Positions 34,740 through 45,748 of a stretch of DNA of 64,000 nt are shown one piece after another (within the stretch, counting starts at the first letter, position 1; each line of letters opens with the position of its first letter). The notes under the pieces are model-generated. The model was not told the DNA's origin. It was given only the letters and a program-made list of their open reading frames with translations, and did not search any database. The position numbers and the translations under genes are program-made. This DNA comes from Mantis religiosa (lineage: Eukaryota > Arthropoda > Insecta > Mantodea > Mantidae), in contig CM060953.1 in NCBI GenBank assembly GCA_030765055.1, forward strand, positions 8,522,300 through 8,586,299, read 5' to 3'.

Positions 34740-34875
34740 TCATAGGAAAAAACCAGAGATACTGGAGAAAACTCACTCTTGTGCCGTGTTATCCATCATA
34801 ACAGTAGTCGCCTGGGGTCAAACCCAGGGCACCTTGGTGGGAGAGAAAAGGGCTAACCACTTGGCCATATTATGT
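34740..34875 (-). mobile_element. tRNA-like SINE, third type
   Basis: The minus strand reads GGCCAAGTGGTTAGCCC (box A) and CCCTGGGTTTGACCCC (box B), followed by a GTGAGTTTTCTCCAGTATC body. Confidence 0.65.
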
Positions 34876-34945
34876 CGTTGCAGTAAAACCTTGGTATCAA
34901 TTTTTGGGCAAGAAAGTAAAGCGATATCTATCAAATATAGAGTAA

Positions 34946-34946
<1 letters not shown>

Positions 34947-35010
<64 letters not shown>

Positions 35011-35115
35011 GGAAAACATTTCTTGTGGATAGAGGATAAGATAATATTATACGAACATAGGTCCAGAAAATATTTAGTTACTTTTTAGAGTTTTTTTTTT
35101 TTTTTTTTTTTTTTT
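34947..35115. repeat. A61 tract and T25 tract flanking about 80 bp
   Basis: An uninterrupted run of 61 A at 34947-35007 and 25 T at 35091-35115. The segment between them resembles, reversed, 37115-37160 (GAACATAGGTC...). Homopolymer lengths of this size are error-prone in sequencing. Confidence 0.8.
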
Positions 35116-35129
35116 AAGCTGAATGCCAT

Positions 35130-35250
35130 ACAACACTCAATGACAACAGGAAATAACAGCACATGTTTAAAATGGCCTCCATTAGCTTCAATGCATCCAT
35201 TAACCTGCAATTGCATGAACTCGCTAATGCCCTGAGTTAGACCTAGAGAA
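35130..35250 (-). pseudogene. possible transposase C-terminal relic
   Basis: The minus strand reads VNGCIEANGGHFKHVL, resembling the last helix of some Tc1/mariner-related transposases. Short, no other domain. Confidence 0.3.
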
Positions 35251-35333
35251 TTTCATATAGTCAAGCAGCCTTCCACAATACAAGCACAAGTCTCTACACC
35301 TGGAACTGGAATTGCATAAACAAAGGATTTCAA

Positions 35334-35760
35334 TTTGAAAGTAATGAGTCAGTAATTCAAACACAAACATCACTTAAATTATCCTTACTTGGACATGTTT
35401 TGGAGAACGGTTTGTCCCCATCATCAGCAGTTATCCGACTGGTTGGATCCCTGGTTTCCTGAAGTGAGCTGGTTGTCTGTGGTGGCATCTGTTATCTGTG
35501 AGATGAACTTCCAAAGAGTTTTCAGGCAGCAATTCGAAATTTAAAGTATACTGTTTGTTTTTTATAATTAGCAATTTTCCCAAATATCTCTCACAGACAA
35601 CAGATGCCACCACAGACAACCAGCTCACTTCAGGAAACCACAGATCCAACCAGTCTGATAACTGCTGACAATTGGGACAAACGATTCTCCGAAACATGTC
35701 CAAGTAAGGATAATTTAAGTGATGTTTGTGTTTGAATTACTGACTCATTACTTTCAAATG
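35334..35760. repeat. foldback of two inverted PLE-type terminal repeats
   Basis: The left arm 35334-35495 and right arm 35596-35760 are reverse complements at about 95 percent; the spacer is about 100 bp. The outer halves carry hammerhead-like strings. The minus-strand left arm has an intact CUGAUGA core, U, GGGGA with UCUCC, but AAAA in place of GAAA. The plus-strand right arm keeps GAAACAUGUC but has CUGACAA in the core. CACAGACAAC repeats lie near the centre. No coding sequence is between the arms. Confidence 0.55.
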
Positions 35761-36099
35761 TTAAATACATCACTGTTTCTAACCTTTTGCTTCAAATAAG
35801 GGATTTCAAATCTTACCACAAATTAAACCTAGTGGGTTTAAATCAGGCAAGCATGGAGGCCATAGAATTGATCCATTTAGCAGGAAATCTGCTATTCAGA
35901 AATTGGCTCTTCTTTCTAATATGTGATGCAGCAATTTGGCAATTTTTTCTAAGTCCTTAACACTTTTTGATGTTTTATATACAACCATGATTTTTAATAT
36001 AATTTCTTTACTTTTTAGAGCAATTTCATGCTGGAGGGCATTCTTTTAACATTATTGTTTGTTTATTTCCTTATTGTGTATGTAGCCATATTGAAGAAT

Positions 36100-36490
36100 T
36101 CACTGCAGTCAAACTATGCTTGTTTCTCCACTGAACGCAATTCTGCCAAATGTCTTACTTCTCCCTAAGTTACACTATCTAGCGTATTTGCATCACTTCT
36201 GTTGTTGGGACATATCTTCACCTCATCCGTTTCCACGTCGATCATTCCCAAGATCCAGTTGCCCTCTACAACATGCCCACAATGAAACTTGTATCATCCT
36301 ATTTTGCACTCGTCGATTTGAATGACGTGGCCAGGACTGCCAAGTTTCCTCCTTGCAGTGTACTTGGTGTCATTTGACATCTTGCACACTTCATGACAGT
36401 AGCCGAACCAGTCCAATACAGTCCGTGAGCTCATACATTTTACTGATTTGTCGAGCCTTTTTCCGATTTTCAACAATGTACTAAACAAAT
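36100..36490 (-). pseudogene. Merlin/ISXO2-like transposase relic
   Basis: The minus strand reads SSRTVLDWFGYCHEVC, KLGSPGHVIQIDECKIG and, continuing, HCGHVVEGNWILGMIDVET. This is the IS1016/Merlin core: TVVDWxxFCREVC, then GGPGxxVEIDExKFG carrying a catalytic aspartate. Stops interrupt it; the N-terminal zinc region and the terminal repeats were not identified. Confidence 0.65.
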
Positions 36491-37566
36491 CTTAAATATT
36501 CGAAGAATGCACAGAACAAATAACCTTCACTTCTAACAGTACAATAGGTATCTTAGCTGGACAGTATGTCTACTTTTTTAAAACATTAAAACATGAGAGG
36601 AAACATGGTCAGTATTTTCCAAACCTGATCTGCGCCATTTGCATCCACATGTCCTTTTGCACCTGTGTAGGACAGATGTCTGGGGCATTTTTGCAGAGGT
36701 TGGCTACAAGTGTTACATATCCTTCTCATGTTGGCTGCAACACGAAAACCTGCACGTTTTCTGCTTACGCATGCATATACCTGCACCATTGGACTTAGAA
36801 AATATTCTCGCTTCGCACAAAAGAAAGTTTCTCCCAGAAATCCACAGAGTAAGTGAGAAATGAGGAGGAGCTCCATTGTGCATGAACTGAGTACCAGTGC
36901 CTAACAACTAGACCACATACTGTACTGTAACACAATGACAACGGTGAAATGCATCAGTCCAACCAATTTAACCAGATGTACAAGCAAATGTTTGCTACTG
37001 TACAATTAAACCACTGTTCTGTTTTGGAGTTATGACTACAGCACAGCTATGTATTAGACATCTCACCGTGTAAGCAGAGTTGTAGAAAATGAGCTCTACC
37101 ATGGAAATAAACAATTTCCAGACCTATGTTCATATAACACTATTTTCTATATACAAGAAACATTTTCTCAAACATATACAAATATAATAATATGTAACTC
37201 AAATAACTTCACTTATCTTATAAGGAATGATGACCGTTTTCTTACAAATTTACTAGGATTGCGATTTCGTGAATAGCTTATTCGCATGATCAGCTTGAAA
37301 CATCAACAATCTCGTTAATGCTACCATCGCTAGGTGTCACTATGTTTATTTTAGTACTACCAACATCTGAAAATGAAACAAACTTAAAAACAGAATCGAC
37401 TGCCGGTATTTCAAAATTCATTATGCAATGTTTATTTTTATTTTTTTTATTTTTTTATTTGAGTTACAAATTATAATATTTGTATATATTTATTTGCTTC
37501 ACTGTTGGTAGCTTCATATTTTACATGTTTTCTCAAAGTTTTGACATAACTTTTTGTTACATCCTA
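36491..37566. other. no recognisable gene
   Basis: May hold the N-terminal part of the Merlin-like element near 36600-36900, but no motif is clear enough to call. Confidence 0.3.
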
Positions 37567-37570
37567 TATA

Positions 37571-38604
37571 CAGTATTGCCAAAAGTTCTGTCAGTAAAAT
37601 CCAGACTCACTCTAGAACCATAATTGCAAATGAAGCATGACAACGCTGTATGTTGTCTACAATGTGACCTTCACTACAGCATGAGTAACAAGCTGGCAGT
37701 GTGCCAGAAGGAGGCACGAGAGAAAGATGAATTGGGGAGTGTACAAGAACTATATCACTATATTGGCATTATTTTGTTGTGGAAAGCGAGCTAAGGAAAA
37801 TTTTCTTTATGCTGAAGCTGCTCAATATCAATGAATAATTTGTGTTTCGGACAATAGCATGGTTTAAACAAATGGGTCAAACTGTTGATTGTTTTAAATC
37901 AGGCCGTCCTAGGAGTGTACGGACAAAAGAAGTTGTGAATGATGTTCGTGCAAAGATTTGATGCAAGGGTTTGCGTAAACAAACAATTTTGTCTCGTGAT
38001 ATGAATATTTCTCTATGAACTATGTCATGCATTTTGAAGGATGATTTACATTTTTGTGCATATAAAAGGTACATACAGGAGATATGCTGGGTTCGATCCC
38101 AGGCTTTCTTTGTTGACGACGTAATGGGAGAGTCAGTTTCACGACATCCTTTTCACAGATGAAACAATGTTCACCGTGGAAGAGTTCTTTAATGAGCAAA
38201 ACATTGTATGCATGGTCTCTCAAGGAAGCAAGAGACAAAGTTCCATGTGTGCAGCGAGGACATCACCCTGCTTCTGTCGTGGTATGGTGGGCGGTTTCCT
38301 GGCGGGGAGCTTCAGAGGTCCAGTCTCAAACTATTGGATTATTCTCTATAGCAAAAACGGCACTGCAATATTGAGATGTTAAAAAATCAGTTAGGTTGAC
38401 TCTGAAAAAAATTCCACTGAACACGATTCGTGCAGGTATTGATTTGTCGCTGTGTTGCCGCATGTGATCATTTTTGAATAAGAATTGAATCAATTTGTAG
38501 CATTTTCTGTATTCTTTCAGAATATATGTATATCAATGAGTATGTATTATTTTATTTAGTTGTTGTATTTATTGAAAGTACTGACGGAACTTATGGCAGT
38601 ACTG
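37571..38604 (+). mobile_element. Tc1/mariner-superfamily transposon, decayed
   Basis: Inverted ends CAGTATTGCCAAAAGTTCTG and (reversed) CAGTACTGCCATAAGTTCCG, flanked by TA at 37569-37570 and 38605-38606. The interior reads FKSGRPRSVRTKEVVNDVRA, RKQTILSRDMNIS and LKDDLHFCAYKRY (helix-turn-helix region), then in other frames MFTVEEFFNEQN and a decayed HHPASVVVWW-type block. Several stops. The family signature SGRPRSVRT is typical of a Tc1-like group in arthropods. Confidence 0.75.
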
Positions 38605-38606
38605 TA

Positions 38607-39376
38607 TATAAAGCACATTGGTATTTTATTTATTTTATTACAGCACCACAACAGGCTTGAGTGTCATCTACTTTCCAGTAGAGATTACTTTGTTATAATA
38701 GAATGACTCACCCATAAGGATATCTTTCTTAATAATTTGTATTTGCATAATTATTTCATTGCTGTATTACACTATAAAAAGTATCTTTGTACAGTATAAC
38801 TCATTCATATTTTTATAATTCAAGGATTTTCTAATGCTTATCCTATTTCTAAATAATTTATATTTGTTTCACAGTAACAGGTGATAATGAGTATTACTCT
38901 CATTTTATTTGTTGGACCCATTTTGATATAACTGAAGTTATAAATATGACAGACTACATCAGTTACTATCCTGCAGTTCCCTGAAGTGTGTGATGTGAAG
39001 TGATATATGGCCTTTACCCAAATACCAACATTTAATACTAACAATAGAACATCCACAGATTTAATTTAACAGTGCATATTAACTCAGCTTATTGTCGTGA
39101 ACAATCACATGATATACATATAAATGCTTATTCAAATATATACAACAGCACCAGTCTTCCATATCAAGGTACTTGGGCAAGTATAAATTAACTAGTTATC
39201 ACAAAACTTATTTATGTTACATTATACAATCTTTAATGTCCTTTTCTGGATTGATTTAGTTTTTGTAGATGATATCACATATGCTTGTGCACACACAGTT
39301 GTGCATTCGGTATATTTACCTAATTTTCATCAATTTTTAAACAGTCAGGAAGTCACTTAACTCCAAGTAAACTGAC
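38607..39376. other. probable bgm 3' untranslated and flanking region
   Basis: AT-rich sequence downstream of the bgm stop codon on the minus strand; TTTATT (AATAAA on the minus strand) occurs at several places including about 38901 and 38633. Confidence 0.35.
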
Positions 39377-39456
39377 CTATGTTTCCTGATAAAACTGATC
39401 AATTATGTGTGAATACTTATTTGCCACAACATTCCTCTTCAGTTTCATCGTTGGTC
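39377..39456 (-). CDS. bgm: bubblegum-type long-chain acyl-CoA synthetase, terminal exon
   Basis: After acceptor TTTTTCTAG the exon completes a glycine codon and reads PTMKLKRNVVANKYSHIIDQ, FYQET, then TAG at 39377-39379. PTMKLKR is the last adenylation motif of the ACSBG group, containing the lysine that positions the acyl-adenylate intermediate. The split glycine codon joins exactly to the exon ending at 42041. The intron between holds the composite transposon at 39.9-41.1 kb. Confidence 0.88.
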
Positions 39457-40239
39457 CTAGAAAAATGAAAATACAAAATATATTTCAATCATTTTACATA
39501 TATGAAATGCTGCTGATAATATACAAACACTTAAATAATTTTAACATCAATGCAGATATCCATTATCACAATACTAGACTGGACTGGCCTACGCTATGGA
39601 GGGGATTCAACATGTAGGTCCAAACTTGGTCTACTGTACCTGTGCCCCAAGTGGGGCATCTCGGGAGAAAGGATGAGGTGAGAGGAGAACAAGGACGGCC
39701 ATTCCAAGGAACCACGACAGTGCAGAGGGCAGGGTACCTACACTTTACCAGTTGGAAACTCCTCAGAAGACCAGTGCAACCAACATTCCACCCATCGTGG
39801 TCCTGAAACAGCCCATCAGGCTGACCTGGAGACCGTCCTACTGGAGGAAGAATTTTTACCTCCTTTGGTACGATAGTCTTCGGGCTGCTCTGATGGGGCC
39901 GTTTCTAGACCATAGCCGGTTGTACTGGCTTGCTTCAGAGTACAGTACGTGCAAGATAAGTTGAGCGCCGGATTTACGGTGTGGTGCAGGCTGAGGGGAA
40001 GAAGCAAGGGGTAATGCTCATGTTTCTGCAGCGTGGTCAACCTTGAAAAACACAGTTCAGCAAAATAGCATGTAAGATAAGCGAAGATATCATAAGTAAC
40101 GTTGCACCCTCTGAAAACATTCCTTAGTTTTGCCCATGCCAGCTCAATTGCATTCAGATCACAGTTATATGGAGGTGTCCCCTTTTGAGATTCATCACAT
40201 CCACAAATGTTCCTACAAATGTAAATCATTTTCAAGTAA

Positions 40240-40494
40240 ATGCTGATGTACACTCGTAACAAGGATAAACTGGCAATTCGAGCGCACCAAACCAGCCTTT
40301 ATGAAGGAAGCTTTAACTACAAAGTGATAATGTTATATAATAAACTTCCAAATTCATTTAAACAAGCTGCATCATTAAAACACTTTAAGAATAAGTTTAC
40401 GAAATGTTTGCACGCACACTGTTTTTATATGGTTAATGAATTTTATAACCATGTAAATGAGCACTGGGAGCATAGTACATTCACAAACTTGTAA
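40240..40494 (+). pseudogene. LINE reverse-transcriptase C-terminal tail, open
   Basis: An 84-codon open frame: TRNKDKLAIRAHQTSLYEG, MLYNKLPNSFKQAASLKHFK and YMVNEFYNHVNEHW. This is the end of a Jockey-like ORF2 without the catalytic domains. It is open while its copy at 9.3 kb is broken. Confidence 0.65.
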
Positions 40495-40649
40495 TATTTA
40501 TGTTATGACATTTCTTGTAGTAAATTAGTCTATGCAAATACCGCATGAAACCATAGAAAAGCTGCTTACTGTGTATATTGTATGTAATCAATTTGACTTT
40601 ATGTATATACTGTATTTATACATTTTGACGTGTCTCATAACATGTATAT

Positions 40650-40888
40650 TGTCACCCTGGCGGTAGATTCGCGAAGCCGATGAAAAATGATGGCCGGTGG
40701 AGATTCGGAAAACTTCGGAACCAATCGTTACCGGTAGCGACGGACAGTTGAACATAGTTTTTGAAAATAAACAGTTTTTGAGGTTCTAGCAAATTTGTAA
40801 TGGTGAACAGTGTATTTCGAGGAGAATAAAGTGTAGCTTTTGTGTTTCGTAACCTCGTTTTATTATTTCACGAACCCACAAAGTCACA
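40650..40888 (+). mobile_element. solo LTR, 239 bp, same superfamily as the LTR at 9.7 kb
   Basis: Begins TGTCACCCTGGCGGTAG and ends TTTCACGAACCCACAAAGTCACA-like (TG...CA). It is flanked by ATAT at 40646-40649 and 40889-40892. AATAAA is at 40825-40830. It shares only the end sequences with the 503-bp LTR, so it is a different family or a deleted version. Confidence 0.7.
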
Positions 40889-41322
40889 ATATGTTGCCAT
40901 GGACGAACTAAAATTGTAATTCTAACATACGATTGTTGTAAACTGGTTAGTTAATTAACCTCGAAATTGATCAAAATGAAATATGGCAGACATGATAAAG
41001 CTTAGCATATTAACCACTAGATGTCAGTATATAGCGCATTTCAAATTTCAAAGTTGTCATCTATGTTTACGGAGTTAAACGAAACTTACTGAATGAGGAC
41101 TTGGAACTCGATCGCTCTTATTGTGCGCATATAATATCCATCTGGTATAGTATAGGGATGCTGCCCTCTGCACGTTGTGGTTCCTTGGGATGGCTGTCCT
41201 CTGTCTCCTCTTGCCTCATTCTTTCTCCCAGGATGCCCCACTTGGAGCAAAGGTACAAGAGACCAAGTTTGGACTTCTATGCTGAATCCCCTTCGTAGCA
41301 TAGTCCAGTCCAATCTCCCCTA

Positions 41323-42040
41323 AGCACAGGATATCCTTTTTGCCTGGCTGTTGCGTCCTCCAGTCATATACAGTGGAAGAATGCAGGATAGGGTTGGCAG
41401 GGATCAGTATGCTAATTTTTCCAACTGTAAGGCGACTATATGACTTTTTAGGGACCCTACCTTTCTATAGCACAGTTACTCAATTGGCATTCATGAGGCT
41501 TGTACACCCCAGAACAGAATTCCCAGTGGGGACAAAATCCCATGCTGGTAACTGGGATCAAAACTGGCTCTACCACTTCAGAGACAGACATGCTGCATTG
41601 CTCTTTTCTGTAATCTAAATCTTCTTAACTTCTGTTTCTTTCCTGCTACACCCTATATTATTTAGATGTGACTATATAAAAGCATAATATGCTTTTAGTG
41701 CATGATATCATCTGTTATTTTATAATTTGTTTCAACACATATACCTATATATTCTTATTAACTTTGTTGCTCATCTTTTATTCTAATGCATATGTAGATA
41801 AACAAATACGTTAACAAATTATAGTAAATGTGACAAACTTCACCTTTGATACATGTATATTAAACAAGATTAGTTTTGCAAATCAATCACTTCCATCTTC
41901 AGCAATTAAATTTCTAGAATGTTTAGAAAATGTCTTATGTATGACTGAAAAGAGTTACATATAAGGTATAGAAATACATAAAAATAATTCAGTGAAGAGT
42001 ACTGGTGATATTAGCAAATATTTCCTTTATGGGTACTTAC
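41323..42040. other. bgm: bgm intron, no further feature
   Basis: AT-rich; short frames only. Confidence 0.4.
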
Positions 42041-42161
42041 CAATTTCACCTGTGGGAATGGAGAAATCACGTTGTAGAATTTTAAATTTTTGTATTCGCT
42101 GAGCATTTGATATTGCTCTTGTGTTGGCTCTGTCTATGCCTTTCTGAATTGCTTCAATCAC
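42041..42161 (-). CDS. bgm: bubblegum-type acyl-CoA synthetase, penultimate exon
   Basis: Acceptor CCCAACAG, then VIEAIQKGIDRANTRAISNA, QRIQKFKILQRDFSIPTGEI and one base of a glycine codon, donor G/GTAAGT. The run AIxxGIDRANxxAISNAQxIQKxxIL is diagnostic for the bubblegum/ACSBG group of acyl-CoA synthetases, which activate long and very long chain fatty acids with ATP and CoA. Phase 0 in, phase 1 out. Confidence 0.92.
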
Positions 42162-42689
42162 CTGTTGGGTAAAAGTGATAAATTAGAATTGTTTCTGCAA
42201 TGAAAAGTACTCTCTTGTAGAGCCAACTTAAACTTATAATGCTGGAAGTAGAGAATCCTATCTTTAGGATCATCCATAGAGGATTTGCCAGTCTACAAAC
42301 AGATTGACTGGAAAGATTGCTGTGACAGCTGATGTAGGCTTAAGCTATGTAGGTTATGAAGCAATTAAAGCACTCTATATAAATGAATTATTGTTTCAGT
42401 GTAATTCAAGTATGAAATGTTTTATGAAGTGTTTATGTTACTAAATCCAAATATTTTGTAAAAGGTATTCATCTATTTTGTAATTCTGCAGAAGCATAAT
42501 AAACAATAATTTAAAATAATATTTTAAAAGAAAGGAAACAGTTTTTCTACTATGTAGGGGAAATATAGCATTTTACAGAAAAATGTTTGTAGCAGTAAGG
42601 TTATACTCCATATTGTCTATATTTTAGTACCCTAATAACCTCAATTGTAAATATAATGTATATTTGGTACTATGCAAAAGACCTTTCTA

Positions 42690-42915
42690 GATGTCTGCCT
42701 CGGTAGCATGATGGTAGCGTATCTGCCTCATGTTCAAGAGGTCCTGAGTTCGAATCTCGGTTAGGGCGAGTTACCTGGATAAGGTTTTTTCTGGGATTTT
42801 CCCTTATCCTGATAGATGAATGTCGGGTAACTAAGCTGCATGCACCCCAGACTCATTTGAGCATCATTTCATCCATGACTTAACGGAGTACGTAAATAAC
42901 AAACAAAAAAAAAAA
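42690..42915 (+). mobile_element. tRNA-derived SINE, copy 3, in a bgm intron
   Basis: CGGTAGCATGATGGTAGC, box B GAGTTCGAATCTCGG, body TAAGGTTTTTTCTGGG and an A14 tail ending near 42918. More diverged than the other two copies. Antisense to bgm. Confidence 0.8.
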
Positions 42916-43499
42916 AAAGCTTTCTAGATCATGTTTCAATAAGAATCCTTTTCAGAAAGTTCTATCGCACCCAGCAGGTATATAAAAGTAGATTGAAGAT
43001 CTGGAGCAGTTTCAGTCAATAGTGAAGAGAGTAGTTTTGTTGGTTTGAGCTGACTGTGACACATTGCAAGCTCCGTGATAAGGAGTCACCAGGCCGTGGA
43101 ACAGACAAGAAGCAGTTGACGGATCAGTAACTGTGGCTCCGAATGATGGATTGCTGAGCTGTCAAAGCAGTTTACGTGTGAATATTGGAGTTGTGTTGCA
43201 TAGCTCCATGTTAGAGGTAGACCTGTGTGTACAAAGGGTACGCACTACAGAGACTTAAAGGAGCATTGTAGAGACATGTTGTATTTGTTAAAAGGCTGAT
43301 TGTATGTCAGTATTCAGCTTTTTCTTTGTTTAAGGGATCTCAAAACATGTGTTTCTGGTCAAATATTGCTATCAAATTTTTGGGTGGAATGCAGTACTTC
43401 CATACTTACTGTACATAATAGCAAAAGTAATAAAATAAATAAAAAGTAATAAATTCCAGCTGTGACATTCAATTTTCAGTTTGACTATTAGAACTTTAG

Positions 43500-43575
43500 C
43501 ATATAGGAGATCCATGGTTGAAATCGTAGATATGGCATTGAATTTTTCTGTCTGACTCTACCTATGTATATGGCT
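43500..43575 (+). mobile_element. fragment of the second SINE family
   Basis: GGTTGAAATCGTAGATATGG with body GGCATTGAATTTTTCTGTC, matching 33480-33530; head missing. Confidence 0.45.
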
Positions 43576-43676
43576 AGTGCGGAAGAATGATTGATTTCCA
43601 TCAATTAACTGAATAAAACAGTTATTCATATTGCCTTCACTGCCACTTTTATACTTTCTAACCAATAAATACAAAC

Positions 43677-43796
43677 CTGCTCATTATCCAAAATGTCCTT
43701 CACTGTGTTGGCTTCCACTCCTATAGATTTGCACCATTCTTTAGCAGCAGAAGCAAGTTCATCTTGTGGCTCTCCTGATTCCAAGTTAATCTCAGT
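43677..43796 (-). CDS. bgm: bubblegum-type acyl-CoA synthetase, exon
   Basis: Acceptor GTCTTTTAG, 40 codons TEINLESGEPQDELASAAKE to VEANTVKDILDNEQ, donor CAG/GTTTGT. Phase 0 at both ends. The start TEINxESGEP joins directly to LLTFK of the exon at 46062-46202, as the family sequence requires. It covers the segment before the C-terminal lid. Confidence 0.9.
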
Positions 43797-44608
43797 CTAA
43801 AAGACAAATATTTTCCTGTTAATGAAGTCATTATGTACTGTTGATATATTTATGATCTTTATTTCAGACAATAAACCTAGGATGTATAATTCCCATTAGC
43901 TTTAAGCCTCAAAGATAAAATTTTGAACTTGAGGGATTATGTAATGACAGATGCCTGTGAACTATTTGTATGCTATGTAATTGTTTGATTTGATTTATTG
44001 ATTCATCCAAACTGCTATATGTAGGGATAGAATAAAGAAGGAAAATATATTTAGTGACATTTTGCCAGAATTTCTGCAGCTTTAATGAAATGGTGAAAAT
44101 GGTGTACCATTGTTCATAAATATAACGGAAAATCTCTTACTAGAGCTTAAATCTGTACTAGGTGAAACTACAAAGAAATTGGTTGAATTCTAAGTACATT
44201 ATAATCTGAGTACATTACATTACATACATGTTTCCAATACTTTTCTGGTAAAATGGAAAACAAATTGATATTGAAGAATCATTGTCACTGAAAGAAATAG
44301 TGAACTTTAAATATGTGCCTGTAACATCTGTTGTAGCTAAATATTGTTTTCCTAAATATAAGTCAATTCTTAGATGAAACAAGAACCATTCCTGTTTTCA
44401 AACCTTAAAATAATTGCTGTTATATACTGTAATGGGAAGAATCAAGTTTACTTCAGCAGCAGTTCCGTTTCACACAATTGGCAAGTTTTATAGCATTCTT
44501 ATTCTTTGGTAGATTATGCAGCACATTAAAAAGTAATGTAAAACGTAATGGATGAAAATAATTTCTATTTTATTATTTCATAATTTTTGCGAATTTTTTG
44601 ATGTTATA

Positions 44609-45748
44609 AGGTGCATTCAAAAAGAATTGAGCCGGAGACATAATTACAGAAACCAGTACCACCTGTATGTTAGAAGTATTGGCCCTGACTGTTGAGACAC
44701 TTGTCCCACTGTGACACAAGGCGATGAATGGCTGTCTCATAAAAGTCCCAGGGCTAGGATGTGAGCCAGTTTCGCACGTACAGCTGGACGTCATCATCCG
44801 AGGTGAATCATTTTCCCCTCAGAGCCTTGATCATTTGGCGAAGGTTGGTCAAGGATTGAGAGTAAGCTGCGCAGTCACTGTTGTACCTTGCTGCAGGAAG
44901 TGTATCAGAAGGGGGCCATCTTGGTCAAAGAAGAACGTCAGCATAACCTTTCCTGCACTTGTGTGGATGGCCTTGGCTTTTCTTGGTGCTGTTGACCCTG
45001 GATGCTTCCACTGGAGACTTTGTCGTTCTGATTTTGGTTCAAAGTGATGACATGTCTCATCTCCAGCCACCACTTGTGCCAGGAACTCATTCCCTTCCCT
45101 AGCATAATGCTACAGATGACCAAGACTGTGGGCCATTCGACATGCTTTCTGGTGTGGTTGAAGACTGGAGCACCCATTGGGCACACACTTTGCGCAAGAG
45201 CAGTCATTTCCTTCATGATGGTGTGAACACTTCCAATGCTGAATCTGACCTCGGCAGCTATGACTTTGACTGTCCCTTGGCAGTCCTGAATAATGAGTGC
45301 ATCAACCAGCTGGACAATGTCATTGGTAATGCAGTGTGGTGCTCCAGACCGTACATCATTGGCTAACAACACCCGTCCTTCCCTGAAGCACTTGTGCCAC
45401 ACCTTGACCGTTTTAAGTGACCTGCAGTGTTTGCCGTACACTTGTGACATTCATCAATGAATGTCTGTTCCTCCTACTTCTTCCGCTGTCAGAAAATGAA
45501 CAACACCTCTTTTCTCTTCTTTTGATGCCTCCATTTCACTGTTTGCAATGCCAACTGGCAGGTTGGATGATTGATGCATCCTGCTACTAGCTTTGTACAT
45601 CACGTGATGTACATGTGTACTCTCTTAACAATGGGCTGTGAACTTCCACGCTCTGATCAGAACACTTCATTACACACGCCATGATATTACCATCTTGTCA
45701 CTGGTTTGCACATACCAGACTCCAGCTCGTTTCTTTTTAAATGTCCCT
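44609..45748 (-). mobile_element. mariner transposon, nearly full length, decayed, in a bgm intron
   Basis: Ends AGGTGCATTCAAAAAGAATT and (reversed) AGGGACATTTAAAAAGAAAC, with TA at 44607-44608 and 45749-45750. The transposase lies on the minus strand from an ATG at about 45534: MEASKEEKRGVVHFLTAEE, VYGKHC, VKVWHKCFREGR, FSIGSVHTI, AGDETCHHFEPKSERQS, WKHPGSTAPRKAKA and SAGKVMLTFFFDQDG. The first catalytic motif (DET) is retained, but stops (about 45455) and frame changes break the gene. Confidence 0.85.

Larger units (their letters stand above)
39941..41135 (-). mobile_element. composite IS630-like DNA transposon, copy 2
   Basis: Same order as copy 1 at 9.0-10.6 kb: TACAGTACGTGCAAGATA end, TTTCTGCAGCGTGGTCAACC block, minus-strand DDE tail PPYNCDLNAIELAWAKLRNVF (about 40085-40190), LINE tail, LTR inserted at the same ATAT, then AAACTGGTTAG and the AGCTTAGCATATTAACCAC block. 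The right end is less clear than in copy 1. Confidence 0.65.
39575..41322. repeat. inverted repeat pair (about 185 bp arms) around the composite element
   Basis: 39575-39765 (TGGACTGGCCTACGC ... GTCCAAACTTGGTCT ... AAGTGGGGCATC) matches the reverse complement of 41135-41322 at about 85 percent. The arms bracket copy 2 of the composite element. They may be the ends of a larger foldback element or two copies of one repeat. Confidence 0.6.

Noticed and set aside
34786..35088. 100-codon open frame with a lysine run
   Set aside because: The lysines are translation of the A61 tract; no other coding signal.
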